Below, one piece after another: positions 10,115 through 21,338 of a stretch of 52,272 nt of DNA. Within the stretch, counting starts at the first letter, position 1. Every line of letters starts with the position of its first letter. The notes beneath the pieces were generated by a model. It made no database searches and had not been told where the DNA came from. It was given only the letters and a program-made list of their open reading frames with translations. Made by a program: the position numbers and the translations under genes. The DNA is from Thermomucor indicae-seudaticae (taxonomy: Eukaryota; Mucoromycota; Mucoromycetes; Mucorales; Lichtheimiaceae): contig JSYX01000216.1 in the NCBI GenBank assembly GCA_000787465.1, positions 1 to 52,272 of the forward strand. Reading direction: 5' to 3'.

Positions 10115-11968
10115 ATGGCATTTTCTTCGGCGCTCGTACTCACGGACCTAGACGATTACATTGCGCCTTCGCAAGCATGCATTAAACCCGTTGAAGTCCA
10201 AAAGTCAGATACCCAAACAAGACCCGTATGTCTTCTTTATTGCCTGAATTCTCTTTGGTCGATCGATTACTAATACGGTTTTGTAGACAGAAATCAAGGT
10301 CAACCAACAAGGCGATTACTATGAGATCTCCAAAGACGGTGCAGAATCAAAACTCGAGAAGGCGACCATTACGCTTAATGATTGTCTCGCATGCAGGTAT
10401 ATCGATTGGGGCCTCCTCCTCCTAATAATGGAAGTATATACTAAACAACTATTCGACAGCGGTTGCGTTACGTCGGCCGAGAGCGTGTTGATCACCATGC
10501 AATCACAGGAAGAGCTCTACAAGGTGCTGAATGCAAACAAGCTCGCGCTGGAACACAACGACCCAAGTCAGTACCGCACCGTTGTGATCTCCCTGAGTCC
10601 TCAGTCCCGAGCGTCGCTTGCCGCGAAATACAACCTCTCGCCGCTGCAGTGCCACAGGCGACTCGTGGCCTTTTTCAAACATCATCTGGGTGTGCATCAT
10701 GTCTTTGACACCTCCTTCTCGAGAGACTTGTCCTTGGTCGAGGCTGCCCGCGAGTTTGTCGAAAGGTATCGGCGGCAGGGTGGCGGTGCATCATCGCAGG
10801 AACTTAGTGGTAGACGACGAAAAGACCCAGATGGCGGTGCTGTTCTTCCGATGCTGGCTTCCGCGTGTCCTGGCTGGGTCTGCTACGCCGAAAAGACACA
10901 TGCCGCGGTTTTGCCGTTTATCTCGACCGCGAAATCGCCACAGCAGATGATGGGATCCCTTGTAAAAGACTACTGGGCGAATCTCAAAGGTTTAGGGTAA
11001 GTTCTAGGAGAGGAGGAGAAGGACCTGTTATGGATACTCATTCTCTACTTGTCAGACCTGGATCGATCTATCATGTCGCGATCATGCCTTGCTACGACAA
11101 GAAATTGGAAGCGAGTCGACCCGACTTCTTTCTTGAGCAATTCAATACCCGTGAAGTCGATTGCGTTCTGACCACAGGCGAGGTCGAAAAAATGATGCTG
11201 GAGCAGAACGTTGATTTCTCGCAAGTGCCAGAAACAAGCATTGATGATGTGTAAGTTGGCAAAGCGTGATCTTTATCGAATTTGGCTGAAAACTGAGTGG
11301 CGTTATTATTTTAGGTTCAACAAGGTGGGCGTGCCGCCTGGAACAGCCATAGAAAATGCGTATGGTACGTCTGGTTCGTCCTCTGGCGGGTATTTGGAAT
11401 ATATCCTGGCGTATGCCGCCAAAGAACTGTTTGGCATCCACGATGTACCTGCGGATCCGGCTGCTACACCGAGTGCCAGAGTGGTTGTCAAGACGGGAAA
11501 GAATGCGGATGTGCGTGAATACGCGCTTCAGGACGACAACGGGCAGACGCTGTTGAAGTTCGCGACGGCGTTTGGGTTCCGCAATATCCAGAACATTGTT
11601 CGGAAAGTCAAGAGTGGACGGTGTCCATATGATTATGTGGAAGTCATGGCGTGCCCTGGTGGCTGTGTCAACGGAGGAGGACAGCTGCCGAACCCGAACG
11701 AGGAACAAGTGATGAGTGCAAAAGATTGGGTTGCCCATGTTGAGCAAGTGTACCAGACTGTGCCAGGTGTTCCGCCAGAACAGAATGAAACCATTGCAAA
11801 TATCTATCGGTAAGCCCTTTAAAGTACTTTAGTAATCAGCCAAACTCATCCAGTCTTCTTAGGGAATGGATCGGAGACCCGTCTTCTGAAAGAGCCCAAC
11901 GACTCTTACGGACACAGTATCATGCAGTGACTCAAAGCTTTGCTAATCCACTTGCCACAAAATGGTAA
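10115..11968 (+). CDS. NAR1: Cytosolic Fe-S cluster assembly factor NAR1 (CIAO3/IOP1), [FeFe]-hydrogenase-like
   Basis: Six exons: 10115-10225, 10287-10396, 10460-10996, 11056-11250, 11315-11809 and 11863-11968, giving 517 aa. Family blocks in order: [20 protein letters not shown] (first cluster Cys), [15 protein letters not shown] (N-terminal cluster, Cys triad split by intron 2), [86 protein letters not shown] and [15 protein letters not shown]. All H-cluster-type cysteines are present, and the protein ends in Lys-Trp; a C-terminal aromatic residue is typical of CIA targeting tails. NAR1 passes Fe-S clusters from the NBP35-CFD1 scaffold to the CIA targeting complex. All introns are short GT-AG. 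It is essential in yeast, so a functional gene is expected, and I see no defect. Confidence 0.97.
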
Positions 11969-12834
11969 AAAATTGTATTATATACCTTTTGCAATGTACA
12001 TTTTGAACTGTTTATGCATTATTGTTATCTATTACAAATATATAGACTCGTTTCTTTTTTTTTTCGTCATGTCATTATTAATATAGATGCCAGCAAAGCG
12101 GGTCACATTGTGTATATGCTTTATTTCGAGTGAATCAAGATCCATCTTGTACGAAAGAGACATCTCTCACACACAAAAGAACTTGGCTACGCTTCTTTAT
12201 ACGTCAAGACGAATTTCAGGGTTAAACAGATGTTTCTCTAAATACCATTAGCTGGGGGAGGGGAACCCATATATTCTCATCTTTTTTTCCCCTCGTCGTT
12301 ATTCTGGACATGCTCCACGGTCGGCTAGATGGATAACCACGAGTCTACTCAATGGCTTTAGGAACGTCCATCTTTTTGTATACTGAACATTTGGACCCGT
12401 GGTGATCTCGTCAAGCTTTCGGTGTTTTACCACTCGACTCCATACTTTGTCAGATCCGTCATCGACTAGACTGCCCCATCGTTCGGGGGGGGGGGGGCAA
12501 GACAAGAAGACAATTTTATTCAATCGCGTCGCGTTGAGAATTTCCAGAAAGTAGTAACCTTGACTTGTTCCATGGCCTCACAGAAAGAAAATGCTCTATG
12601 GGGTTGCTGGCGCCTTGTGCCGTACTTCAAGACCCAGAAAAAAGAATGCCCTCCCTTTTGCCCAAGGATGCAAAAATTTCGTTCCATGAGCACAAAACCG
12701 CGCTTGATATCGGGCCTGCATATCCCACTGACATTGATCGCGTTTCGAGTCGACGCAACAAGTGCTAGTGCCTGCATCGTTAAGGGCGATGACAAGGCCC
12801 AATCTTTTGCATTCATCTCCGGAGAAACCGTTTA
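11969..12834. other. Convergent intergenic region
   Basis: This separates the 3' ends of NAR1 (+) and the small gene at 12835 (-). AT-rich polyadenylation-type sequence lies at 11985-12075. A run of 13 G lies at 12485-12497. Open frames of 74-98 codons on the minus strand have no recognisable content. Confidence 0.35.
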
Positions 12835-13319
12835 TCAGTCGTTCAACAGAATCTCGGTCATTTCGTTCAATGTATGCTCCACAGCCTGCCTCTGCGCCAG
12901 TTCCACTAGATCCTGAGCCAGCGACACCATCAGTGAGTGAGTGACTTTGAGATGGCAAGAAGTCGAACATGATCCCTTTTTATTACCTCCATGAGTGCAT
13001 TGGGCGCCACAGCATCATAAATCGCCAACACGCGCCAATAAATCGAATCGCTAATGTGCGCATTGACCAGCAGCACACGACACAGCTCACGCAGCGCATT
13101 CCTTAGTTTCGCCACCGAAGGCACCCGACCCCGCTTTTCCATCACTTTTATTCGGCAATGCTCTGCTTCCTCCGCAGACAACACGGCTAGCTCGGATTCA
13201 ATGAACAAACACCAGCGCAGGCACCGATCCATAAAGAACGGCTTCCACGACGCCACCCGTGCCGATGACGCTTCGTCCAGTATTTCGCAATAGTTTGCAA
13301 TGCTTTCCACCATGTCCAT
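12835..13319 (-). CDS. 136-aa helical protein of unknown function
   Basis: Exon 1 is 13319-12987 and exon 2 is 12912-12835. The intron runs from GTAATA to the GGCTCAG acceptor; a nearer AG at the end of CTCAAAG would give an immediate stop, so the second was chosen. The product is almost entirely helical: MDMVESIANYCEILDEASSA, then SWKPFFMDRCLRWCLFIESE, a basic turn, ALRELCRVLLVNAHISDSIY and a C-terminal helix ending in EMTEILLND. No signal peptide, membrane span or zinc-binding pattern is visible. It lies only 76 bases downstream of TAF9 on the same strand, so the 3' UTR of TAF9 must nearly overlap its promoter. I do not recognise the family. The continuous frame across the splice and the non-random composition support a real gene. 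Confidence 0.6.
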
Positions 13320-13395
13320 TCCAATGTGCAAGAAAAGTAACAATAATAAGTCGGGATTGAAAAAAAAACAACTATGTACACAGGAGGGGTGCGGT

Positions 13396-14127
13396 TTAAA
13401 AGTCATAATCGTCATCTTCCATGGCTTCTCTTGGCCTCTTTACGTCGATACTCTCCTCTTGCTGCTGTGGTGCTGCTGTTGCTGCTGTTGTTGTTGGCGG
13501 GATAATGGGTGGAGGGGGTGGCGGTGCCTTGGATCATACCAATCGATCAGTATCCCCTCCCCTTGTCGTATCTTGTAAGTCGTTAGTAAAACTTACATCG
13601 GGTACAATCGAGAAATTGAGACCGGTCAAGCAATGTTTCTCTGCAGGCAACCGGATACCGTATTTCTCAGAAATAAGTGGTAATGGCGTCTTGTTCTTTT
13701 GTTCAGCTAATTCCAACAAAAGCTACAACGCCCAGTGTCAGGACGGACAGACAGACTCGAGACAGAAGAATAATGACTTGCCTCTTTGGGAGGTGGATTC
13801 GTAAAAGAGTGATTGACGCGACCTTGAATGGCCAATTGAATATCGTCCAGATCCAGATCGTTCTTGCCTGCGTGTTCTGCATAGACCAAAGCATCCTGAA
13901 TCACATCGGTCGTGTACCCTAAAATAAAAATGGTTTGAGAGAATGGTCCATGGAACCAGGGACGACAATGATCGAAAAGAAACTTTACGATGGGCGAATT
14001 CCAAGAGCTGCGGAACAACTTTGGGATCGAATTGTTCTACGCCCAGGGATTGAAGTATCAAGGAAATGATTCTCGCATCGCGTGGTTGTGCTTGTTGCTT
14101 TTGGTACTTTTGTGATTCGGCTGGCAT
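13396..14127 (-). CDS. TAF9: TFIID/SAGA subunit TAF9 (histone-fold)
   Basis: Four exons: 14127-13989, 13918-13782, 13722-13597 and 13527-13396, giving 177 aa. The histone fold runs from ARIISLILQSLGVEQFDPKV to about residue 80, with YTTDVIQDALVYAEHAGK and LDDIQLAIQGRVNHSFTNPP. The downstream block KTPLPLISEKYGIRLPAEKH matches the conserved TPLPLI...RLPP region of animal TAF9. The C-terminus has a Pro stretch, Ala/Thr/Gln repeats and an acidic end, EDDDYDF, like the acidic tails of other TAF9 proteins. The protein pairs with TAF6 in TFIID and SAGA. The second intron starts with GC (GAG followed by GCAAGT), a minor but known donor class; using it gives PPPKELLLELAEQ, which aligns with the family without gaps. 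The third intron has TACTAAC, and the far acceptor before GCACCGCC was chosen to keep the frame. Confidence 0.95.
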
Positions 14128-14877
14128 GCTTTGGCTTATACGAGAGAAAAAGAGTCAATGCGGCTTTTTGTTCCTCCGCTCTCATCAAACTGAGATCCGA
14201 TGGGCTCTCCATATTTCACCAAACTTGAAGAGGATATCGATCGAAATCCAGAAGAATAGCTACTATTTACTTGATTCTTTATACAGTCGATATATATATA
14301 TCGGCAAGGGCAAAACGCGATCGCTCTATCAAACACGAATATCGTTATTCGCCTGGAAAACACACATCCGTGATCCAGGGGGTATGTATATCGGCTTGTC
14401 AAATATCGCGCGCTGGGGAAACTGTAATAGCCCCCCCTTCTTCCGATCAGAAGAACTGCTCTCCTCTATGCAAAGCTTGCCGATTGGATGGCTCGGGGAA
14501 GTTTAAACTTTCACAAGATGGGCGTGCGGATTTGGGATTTCCCGCGGGAAACATCCCGAATCGGTTAGACTCGCCCTCCGCCCCCCACGTTTGCATGACA
14601 ACAATTGAAACTGACAAGAAGCTCAAATCAAGAATCCTTGAGAGGGAGGTCCATCTCATTTCGAAACAACAGTGTACGTCCAACGGTTCATCCCTATCAA
14701 ATAAAGTGGTTACTTGCAGTATTATCTAATGTACTACGACGCACCAGCGGGATGTGTGCGCAGAACCCGGAAGAAAGTATTAAGCAGCCCATTTTGCGCG
14801 GTTTCGGTATCTTCCGGATTCCTCTCTCCCCCTTCTTTTCCTTTTCTTTTGTTTTCTGCTCGCTGTTTGTGGCTGTA
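14128..14877. promoter_or_regulatory. Divergent promoter region between TAF9 (-) and the 490-aa protein gene (+)
   Basis: About 750 bases between two divergent starts. A TA repeat at about 14290-14302 (tatatatata) and a pyrimidine-rich tract at 14820-14860 just before the plus-strand ATG are the only visible elements. Open frames here are on both strands and carry nothing recognisable. Confidence 0.4.
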
Positions 14878-16548
14878 ATGCAATCACAGGAAAATGCTAT
14901 AAGCAAGCCGGTAAAACCGAACGTCCCAAAGCAGCAATCATCTTCGCGATCGACAAACAAGATCATTCTGGATTACCTGTTGTACTTGTCGATTCAATCA
15001 CGACTGAAGCAAGCACGCGTGGAACTTCTCGAGTTGTCGACGCCGTTTCCCGATACGGACCATCCCGAATCAATCGAGGCTCGTAAGAAACGATGGATCG
15101 AAACTGCCAATAAAGCCGAGCAAGATAAGAATGCCGTCGAAGCCATTGTAGCCGGTAATAATAATCATCATCCTATTGAGATCGATAATGACATTCACAG
15201 TTGTTGTTGGGGTAAGGCATTCTATCGGCAGGAGCCAAGGCACCTTCTTCTTTCCAGACCGACAGTGAATTCGAGCAACGTCTCCATCTATGCCAACTGA
15301 CCACCTTTGTGTTTGGAAGATTCGATGCCACGCTGAGCGGACAACACGCAGTCGCACACAATTCAGCACGACGGAGACGCCACGAAGCCCAAATGATCAC
15401 GGCTACGACCGCTGAAGACGGCCAGGAAGATGCCACAAGCCGGATATTCTCGCGCCCTATTCTGCCACCCTTTTGCCGTCGTCATCGTCTCCAGGACTGC
15501 CATGGTTGTCGCTCTCCACAAACGACAACAACACCCGCTACTCGTACCGACCACAACAACAGCAAGGACATTGCTTGGCCTGCTGGGCTGACGGAAGCCA
15601 TTCCAACATTCCTAAAGACGAGTGCTGATATGTTGCGACGCACGCTGGAGAATAGTCAGCACGAGGAAGGCGATGTGAAGCCAATGATCTTTGCTGGCCA
15701 GAGAGTCATGGGCGGTGGCATGCCGCCCCGATGGTACGACTTGTTCCTGGAGCTCCTGACGCAGGCGGCTATCGAGAGCTACCTGTGTGACGGACAGTCG
15801 GGCCTGAAGCCGATCTTTGAGATATTCTCGTATGGCGACGTGGAAGATGAAGACGAGCCGGAAAACGAGACCGAGGAGGAAGACGAGAATGATGAGGAAG
15901 AGTATGAGGATGAGTGGGGCGTGCGTGCTGCAGACCATCATCTCTTGTTTCCAAAGACACGGACCATGTACCTGTTCAAGACGCAAGTGCGTGAACGTGA
16001 AAAGGAGGTACGTAAGCTAACAAGTTGAGAGCCAATAGAATATGTACACTCATGGTTTGCAATGTTGTATAGTTTCTCAAGGTGGACGAAAAAGATGATC
16101 TAAAGCAGCACTTTGTGAAACTCGCTCAGAGATACCCGTTGGAATCGTTTGAAAAGAACATGGGAGAGTTTATCCAGATGATCTTGAGCACAATGGAAGT
16201 GCCCGTCTTGGATAAGGTAATCCCCAATCTACCTAGCTTCTCCAGTCGATGGCTAACAAGTAATCCGCTTAGTATGAAAACGGCGACGCAAGTCCTTTGA
16301 AGGGAACATCACCTGTCACTGCAGGACCCGATGCTGCTGCTGCTGACCAAGCACCTGCACTGTCCTTGCCTCCTGTCTACAAATACCCTGGAGATGGCTC
16401 ATTGTTAATGCCAGAGATCCCAGACGATGACCAGCCAAGCATAATACAACCAGCGGAGGAGGAAGAGGAGCATCCTAGTAGTGGCCATAAACGCCGCGCT
16501 TCCGAATCTGTGACAGAGAATGTGCCTGATCCGAAAAAACAACGGTAA
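14878..16548 (+). CDS. 490-aa acidic, probably nuclear protein of unknown function
   Basis: Four exons: 14878-15154, 15232-16007, 16073-16216 and 16273-16548. Segments: a Gln/Ser-rich N-terminus, a helical region (IILDYLLYLSIQSRLKQARV), EFEQRLHLCQLTTFVFGRFD, and a central conserved-looking block with PRWYDLFLELLTQAAIESYL then CDGQSGLKPIFEIFSYGD. An acidic run of about 30 residues (mainly Glu/Asp) follows, then a helix (LKQHFVKLAQRYPLESFEKN) and a Pro/Glu-rich tail ending in a basic KKQR. Intron 1 was placed at the GTAATA donor in the Ala-Gly codon so that GAKAPSSFQTDSEFE stays open; the later GTAAGG donor would leave a 20-nt intron. The WYxLLLxLLTQAxxEGYL-type block recurs, as far as I recall, in uncharacterised fungal proteins. 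An acidic patch plus basic tail fits a chromatin or transcription role, but that is only inference. Confidence 0.7.
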
Positions 16549-17110
16549 ATAACCCCCCCTTCACTTTTCCCCTAAGAACTATTTTCTTTATTGTTACTTT
16601 TTTAAATTGTGTTGTATCTATCTAGCTATGTACCAGTTTCATTAATGATAAAGGGCCAGTTATTATTGTTGTCGCCATTTCCAATCATATCATCAGAAAC
16701 CAAATATTGTCAAACACCGAGAAAAAAAAAGAGAGTGTGTACATCGGATGTGCTTCCGAATATGACGAGAGAGAGTATTGTCTGGCCACGTAAGCATTCA
16801 GCAAGAGAAATTGTATACGTAATTGGAAACTCGTTTCAATTCAACACGACGTCTAAAAAGCGTTTTTTTACTCTGTTTATGCTATGATAGGCATTGATGC
16901 TGATTGGTGGTTTAGCCGGACGCATTTGTTGCTGAGGTATGGCCAATGTGACAGAATTGCCGGTTACCGACTGTGTCACGAGCGGCATGTCAATGGGACC
17001 AAGGTTGCATGCATAATAGATAGATTGCGCTTAAAATTTCCTTTTCTATCAATGCTCATTCTTTCTCCTTTATTCCTCTTTCCATGTCCAATTCGACTCA
17101 TCCCGCAGCC
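16549..17110. other. Intergenic stretch before the SLC35F6-like gene
   Basis: T-rich 3' UTR-type sequence follows the upstream stop (16549-16625). The part next to the next start (17040-17100) is pyrimidine-rich, as expected of a promoter. No gene was seen. Confidence 0.35.
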
Positions 17111-18600
17111 ATGACCACATTGCTGTTGGTCATTGGCATGTTGATCTCCGGTATGTAGTTGCTTGGCAATATGCTGATGCTGCTTTGATGTGCTAATGAC
17201 ATTCTATAAAAGGTGTCTGCAACACCATCATGAACAAGTACCAAGACATGCAGTGTGTGGAGCACTGTGACAATCCTGATCCAGACGAACGGCGGTACTT
17301 TGAGCAACCCGTATGGCAGACGTAAGACACCGCCCATTACCCTTCTGGAGGCAGGGAGGGGAGGGGAGGGGAAAAGAATATGGTTCTGTTATGGAGGTCA
17401 AGACAAATAACTGGTTCTATCAGTCTGAATATGTTCATTGGTGAAGTCGCCGTATGGATCGTCTATTTCTATCAAGTCTGGGAGAAACGCTGGCAACAAC
17501 GACAACCCATCCCTCCCTCTGCCACGCAACAATTGGATGCCGCACGCCTTGTCGACGATATAGACGACCAGATCGCGAAGGAAGGGCGTCAACAGGAACT
17601 GAAAGGATCAAAGGCATTCTTGTTTTGGATACCTACTTTGTGCGACATGGCAGCTACTACGGTAAGGGTCTCTCACTCTCCCCTCTTCCATCTTTATATA
17701 TTTCAGGTGAACTGATAGCGCCTAAAGATGATGAATGCAGGTTTGTTGTTCACGTCAGCCAGTGTGTACCAGATGCTTCGGGGCTCCGTCGTCATCTTTA
17801 CGGGTATCTTTAGCTACTACTTTTTGAACCGCCGTCTGCGCGTGTTTGAATGGATTTCGTTGGTCCTGGTCGTCAGTGGCGTGGCCCTGGTCGGTCTGTC
17901 TTCTGTCTTGGTTCCGCAGAACAAACCCTCGAACAGCAGCAGCAGCAGCACGATTGGCGTCACGGAGTTCGATCCGTCTGCGCTCTTGGGCGTGATCCTG
18001 ATCCTGGGTGCCCAGCTATTTACCGCGACCCAGTTCGTGGTCGAGGAGAAGATTTTGTCGCGGTATCAGGTCACACCGCTCAAGGCAGTAGGCTACGAAG
18101 GACTCTTTGGCTTGCTGTCGGTCCTGGCCGCTATGCCTATCCTCCATATCCTTTTCAGTGATCGCAGCCTGTATTTTGACCTCAATGTCGGATTCCACGA
18201 TATATTTGACGTGCCGGCCGTATGGAAGATTGGTATTGCGATCAGTTTGTCCATTGCGTTCTTCAATTATTTTGGTCTCTCTATTACCACGCGTATTTCT
18301 GCCACAGCACGGAGCACCATTGATACAAGCAGGTATGATCACCCTGGAACAAAAAAGGAACTGTCCATCATCTGAAACTCCTTTCCTATTTTTTCTTTTG
18401 GTTATTATAGGACGTTGTTTATCTGGATGGTGTCTCTGTACCTCGGATGGGAACCGTTCTCATGGATTCAGGTCCTTGGATTTGCAGTAATGGTAACGGG
18501 TACCTTTTACTTTAACGGCGTCGTTCGGTGGCCATTCGCAAAGGATCAAGAACCTGAAAGTGAACGAGCACCTCTGTTACGGTCACCCAGTTCCGAATAA
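17111..18600 (+). CDS. SLC35F6-like nucleotide-sugar/drug-metabolite transporter
   Basis: Five exons: 17111-17150, 17213-17321, 17424-17661, 17728-18332 and 18411-18600, 393 aa. About ten membrane segments are arranged as in the DMT/SLC35 superfamily. The first begins MTTLLLVIGMLISGVCNTIM and is followed by NKYQDMQC. Paired blocks ASVYQMLRGSVVIFTGIFSY (helix 4) and LGAQLFTATQFVVEEKILSR (helix 6) are characteristic of the SLC35F6 (C2orf18) branch. The cytosolic tail ends in ERAPLLRSPSSE, an acidic-dileucine-type sorting signal often found in vacuolar or lysosomal proteins. Substrate is unknown in this branch. Each exon junction keeps the frame with GT-AG introns; the second intron follows a purine-rich repeat (GGGAGGGGAGGGG). 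Confidence 0.9.
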
Positions 18601-18726
18601 AATAAGGAACTCTGTTTCTGTTCAATATAAAGTTATAGTTTGGATAAGCAAATATTTGCTAGCAAAGGAACAGGGGAAAAGAAAGCAGGATGGGCATAGT
18701 GTGGGTGGGTGAGGGTATTTACAAAT

Positions 18727-19548
18727 CTAATGCTTGAATAATAAGGCAATAAGTAAGGCGACCAGAGCAAAAAAGGTGCTGAGAGCGGTGAAAATGACGA
18801 TACCGCGTGATGCGGGAAAGAAGCCTTTGGTCATTGCAGTTTGAGAATGAAAATATCGAATAAAAGCAAATGCAACAAAGAAAATGGCCATCAAGATGAA
18901 CATGATACCTATTGGACGGCCATACGTTCTCAGGCCCGGATCATGTTCAACGGCTCGATCCAGTCGAAACAGTTGCGTAATACCTACAACGATTGCGCCA
19001 TCCGCGTAACTTTAAAAAAATTGCTCTCTCCTAAAACTTTAGTCCGAGAGGGGCCGCGGCCCAAGTTTGTTTATTACCTACGCCGACCGAAATGGTCGAA
19101 AGACTCGTACGCAGCCAAGCAAGGAATGTGCGTTCGTTTGCTTGCAAGAAATATATGGCTGTGGTGAGTTCGATATAGAAAATAAATATACTGTATAGCA
19201 TATGCATTCTTTACCCAAATGATCACGGGCCACACTGCCCGTGTTTTCAAGCTCCACCGATGCTGAAAATCGATGAATCAGGTCGCCCAAACGTTCTACC
19301 CAGGGTTTTCTTCGTCCTTGTTCTTGGCAGCGACATTTGGTTGTTCTTGAACTCGATTGTCTTGTAATACTATCTCGCCGTACTAGCTGATGCTGATCGC
19401 CGCCGACACGATCGTCCATTGATGACGGTAGTGGTTTTGCAATCAACGTGTCATTGGACGTGTGGAATGACGGTGGTGAAGAAGACAGGACGGCCTGGTA
19501 CTGCTGTGACGACGACGACGACGAAAGAAGATTCTGCAACTCTGACAT
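18727..19548 (-). CDS. DUF202-domain membrane protein
   Basis: Three exons: 19548-19215, 19140-19078 and 18983-18727, 217 aa. The Ser-rich, basic N-terminal half is probably cytosolic and disordered. The DUF202 core follows: DHLANERTFLAWLRTSLSTI (the N-E-R-T-F-L-A-W-x-R-T signature), then SVGVGITQLFRLDRAVEHDP, GRPIGIMFILMAIFFVAFAF and a last helix VIFTALSTFFALVALLIALL ending in FKH. Three membrane segments are visible. The same domain occurs in bacterial YidH and at the C-terminus of yeast vacuolar transporter chaperone (VTC) proteins; the exact function of stand-alone fungal members is not established. The ATG at 19548 was chosen; an upstream in-frame ATG at 19587 would add a Phe-rich stretch that looks like pyrimidine-rich leader. 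Only the combined three-exon frame reveals the domain. Confidence 0.88.
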
Positions 19549-20518
19549 GAATACAGTAAAGAAGAAAAACGAAGAAAAGAGAAACAAAGAAAATCAGAAA
19601 ACTTCGGATCGTGAGCATAAAAAAAATAAATGTAGCAGTGATGGTATAGCACTTGGTATTCCATGCCGTCTTGTATCACCATGATCAACATGACCACGAC
19701 GCAATAGCACGCAAGAACCACCCACGTGAATTATTTGGTTTGGAACAGATTTTTTTTACTGTGCACAATAACCCATGCCACGTATCGTTGTTGCACAAAC
19801 CATCCAAAAAGCGCGGGCAATGACGTTCGATCGATTCCCCGGAATTCTCGTGGCAACAAACTACCGCTAGACTTTTCATTGCCCTAAACCTAGTTACTAT
19901 ACCACTGCCACTACTCGGCAAAACGATTGACTCTTACAGTGATGTACTGATTGGCCTATGCCCCCCTCCTCCCACTGCAGTGGGCGAAGCCAACCCGAAA
20001 ACTGAATCTGCGAAAGCGCAGCAGCGGGATTTGAATAGCCCACTTTGGCCGAGAAAGAACTTTCTAAATTACCTTGCCATGCGTGCTCCAACATCGGCAA
20101 TCGCCTTGAAGAAATTTAGAGTGAAATGAAGCGTACGTCTTCCCACAAATCGGCGTGGACATAGACTGCTTGTAGTTTTTCTTAATTTGTAGCACATTGT
20201 TTCACGGCAATAATAAGAATCACAAGAGGCCAAGCGTGCGATGGAACGACAAGAACTAACAGTTCGAAATCGGCAACAATCTGTATAGAGATCAGTGTTT
20301 GATGACAACCACGAAGGTACCCTTGAGAATGCAATAAATGGGTACCTGATGCGACATGCAAATAACCAACAAGCTCGACAAACAAGATGTTAGTTGGCAT
20401 TTTCCTTTTTCTGCTAATACAGGTACTTTTGGCGCCGATAGAACAGAAGATTGTCGCATCAAGCTGATAAAGAAGAAAAATTTACGAGCGTTCACCACGA
20501 AGACGACTGGAGAAGCAT
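19549..20518. other. Gene-poor stretch leading into the tandem array
   Basis: About 970 bases between the DUF202 start and the end of gene A copy 1. Near 19630-20400 several short minus-strand frames exist, none with a recognisable domain. No inverted or direct repeat longer than about 12 bases was noticed. Confidence 0.3.
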
Positions 20519-21249
20519 TTACAAGCCTGCGGTTATCCACAGCTGCATCCAAAAATTCGAGCATTCCATGAATATTTTGTCGCCACCAGCCCAGTCGTCC
20601 AACTTTTGAAGGGTATAATGACAATTGTCTGTCCAGTATTCGAATTGATACATGGTGGGCTTTATTTCTCGAGCAGCTGTGCCCCATGCCTTCAAAATGT
20701 CTCGCTGTGCATGACGGAACGCTCCAATCGCTGCTGACCTGGTCTTCTGCGTCCTCGAACACGGTAACACCGTCTCGACTGCTTTTTGTTCTGCTTTGAC
20801 GGTCCGGCAAACAGCCCACTTCTTCCGGCCATCCAAACTATTCTTCCAAATTCGTTGCTGACTTGTTTCATAGCCTTCATGAATCGGTCATGGGCATGAC
20901 AAACAAAGGCTTCTTCTTCTTCTTTCCTGCCATGTCTTCGTCGTGGACGAGATACGAGATACTCGAGGCTGCCACGATAGTCATGAGCACTTGAGAAGTA
21001 CACTTTGTTTGTTTGTTTGCACAGGCTGTAGTATATCAAGTACATTCTACTTGCGCATAACGTAATCCAATTTCAGGCCCATGACGTGTCCACCAATCTT
21101 CGCAGTGGGTGATGCCGCAATGCAAACCCGAATCTGGTAAGGCGGTTGCTCCTCATTGTTGGGAATCGGGTGGGGAGGCGGGTCCCAGATTTCCTAAGAA
21201 CTGGGAATTGGGAAGGATGATGTCCCAAGAGTATGAAGTTGGTGAACAT
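20519..21249 (-). pseudogene. Gene A copy 1 of the tandem array (degraded)
   Basis: The C-terminal half matches copies 2 and 3: AVCRTVKAEQKAVETVLP, FRHAQRDILKAWGTAAREIK and YQFEYWTDNCHYTLQKLDDW, ending at a stop at 20519. Upstream, in another frame, KAMKQVSNEFGRIVWMAGR corresponds to KQVNSGFGKIIWLTG in copy 3. About twelve codons are missing at the junction (near 20830) together with a frame change. The ATG at 21249 is at the place of the signal-peptide ATG of the other copies and is followed by a short hydrophobic MFTNFILLG, but the frame closes before the conserved part. The region is about 730 bases, against 1050-1070 in the others. It is the most diverged copy, and the 5' flank (21250-21338) is still alignable with the other copies. 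Confidence 0.7.
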
Positions 21250-21338
21250 GATGCGAAGAAAGCTTCAAAGCAGATCGTTTAGTTGCCAATTTCCAGCTTA
21301 AATTCATTGGTTCCTAGCTTTGAATCAACCAATCATAT

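Noticed and set aside
12485..12497. Run of 13 G (and ten C at 7587-7596) as a possible G-quadruplex or regulatory site
   Set aside because: A single homopolymer without further G tracts nearby; may also be a length error in sequencing.
13300..13804. Plus-strand frames opposite TAF9 (Cys/Ala/Val-rich)
   Set aside because: They are antisense shadows of the Gln/Thr/Pro repeats in the TAF9 tail.
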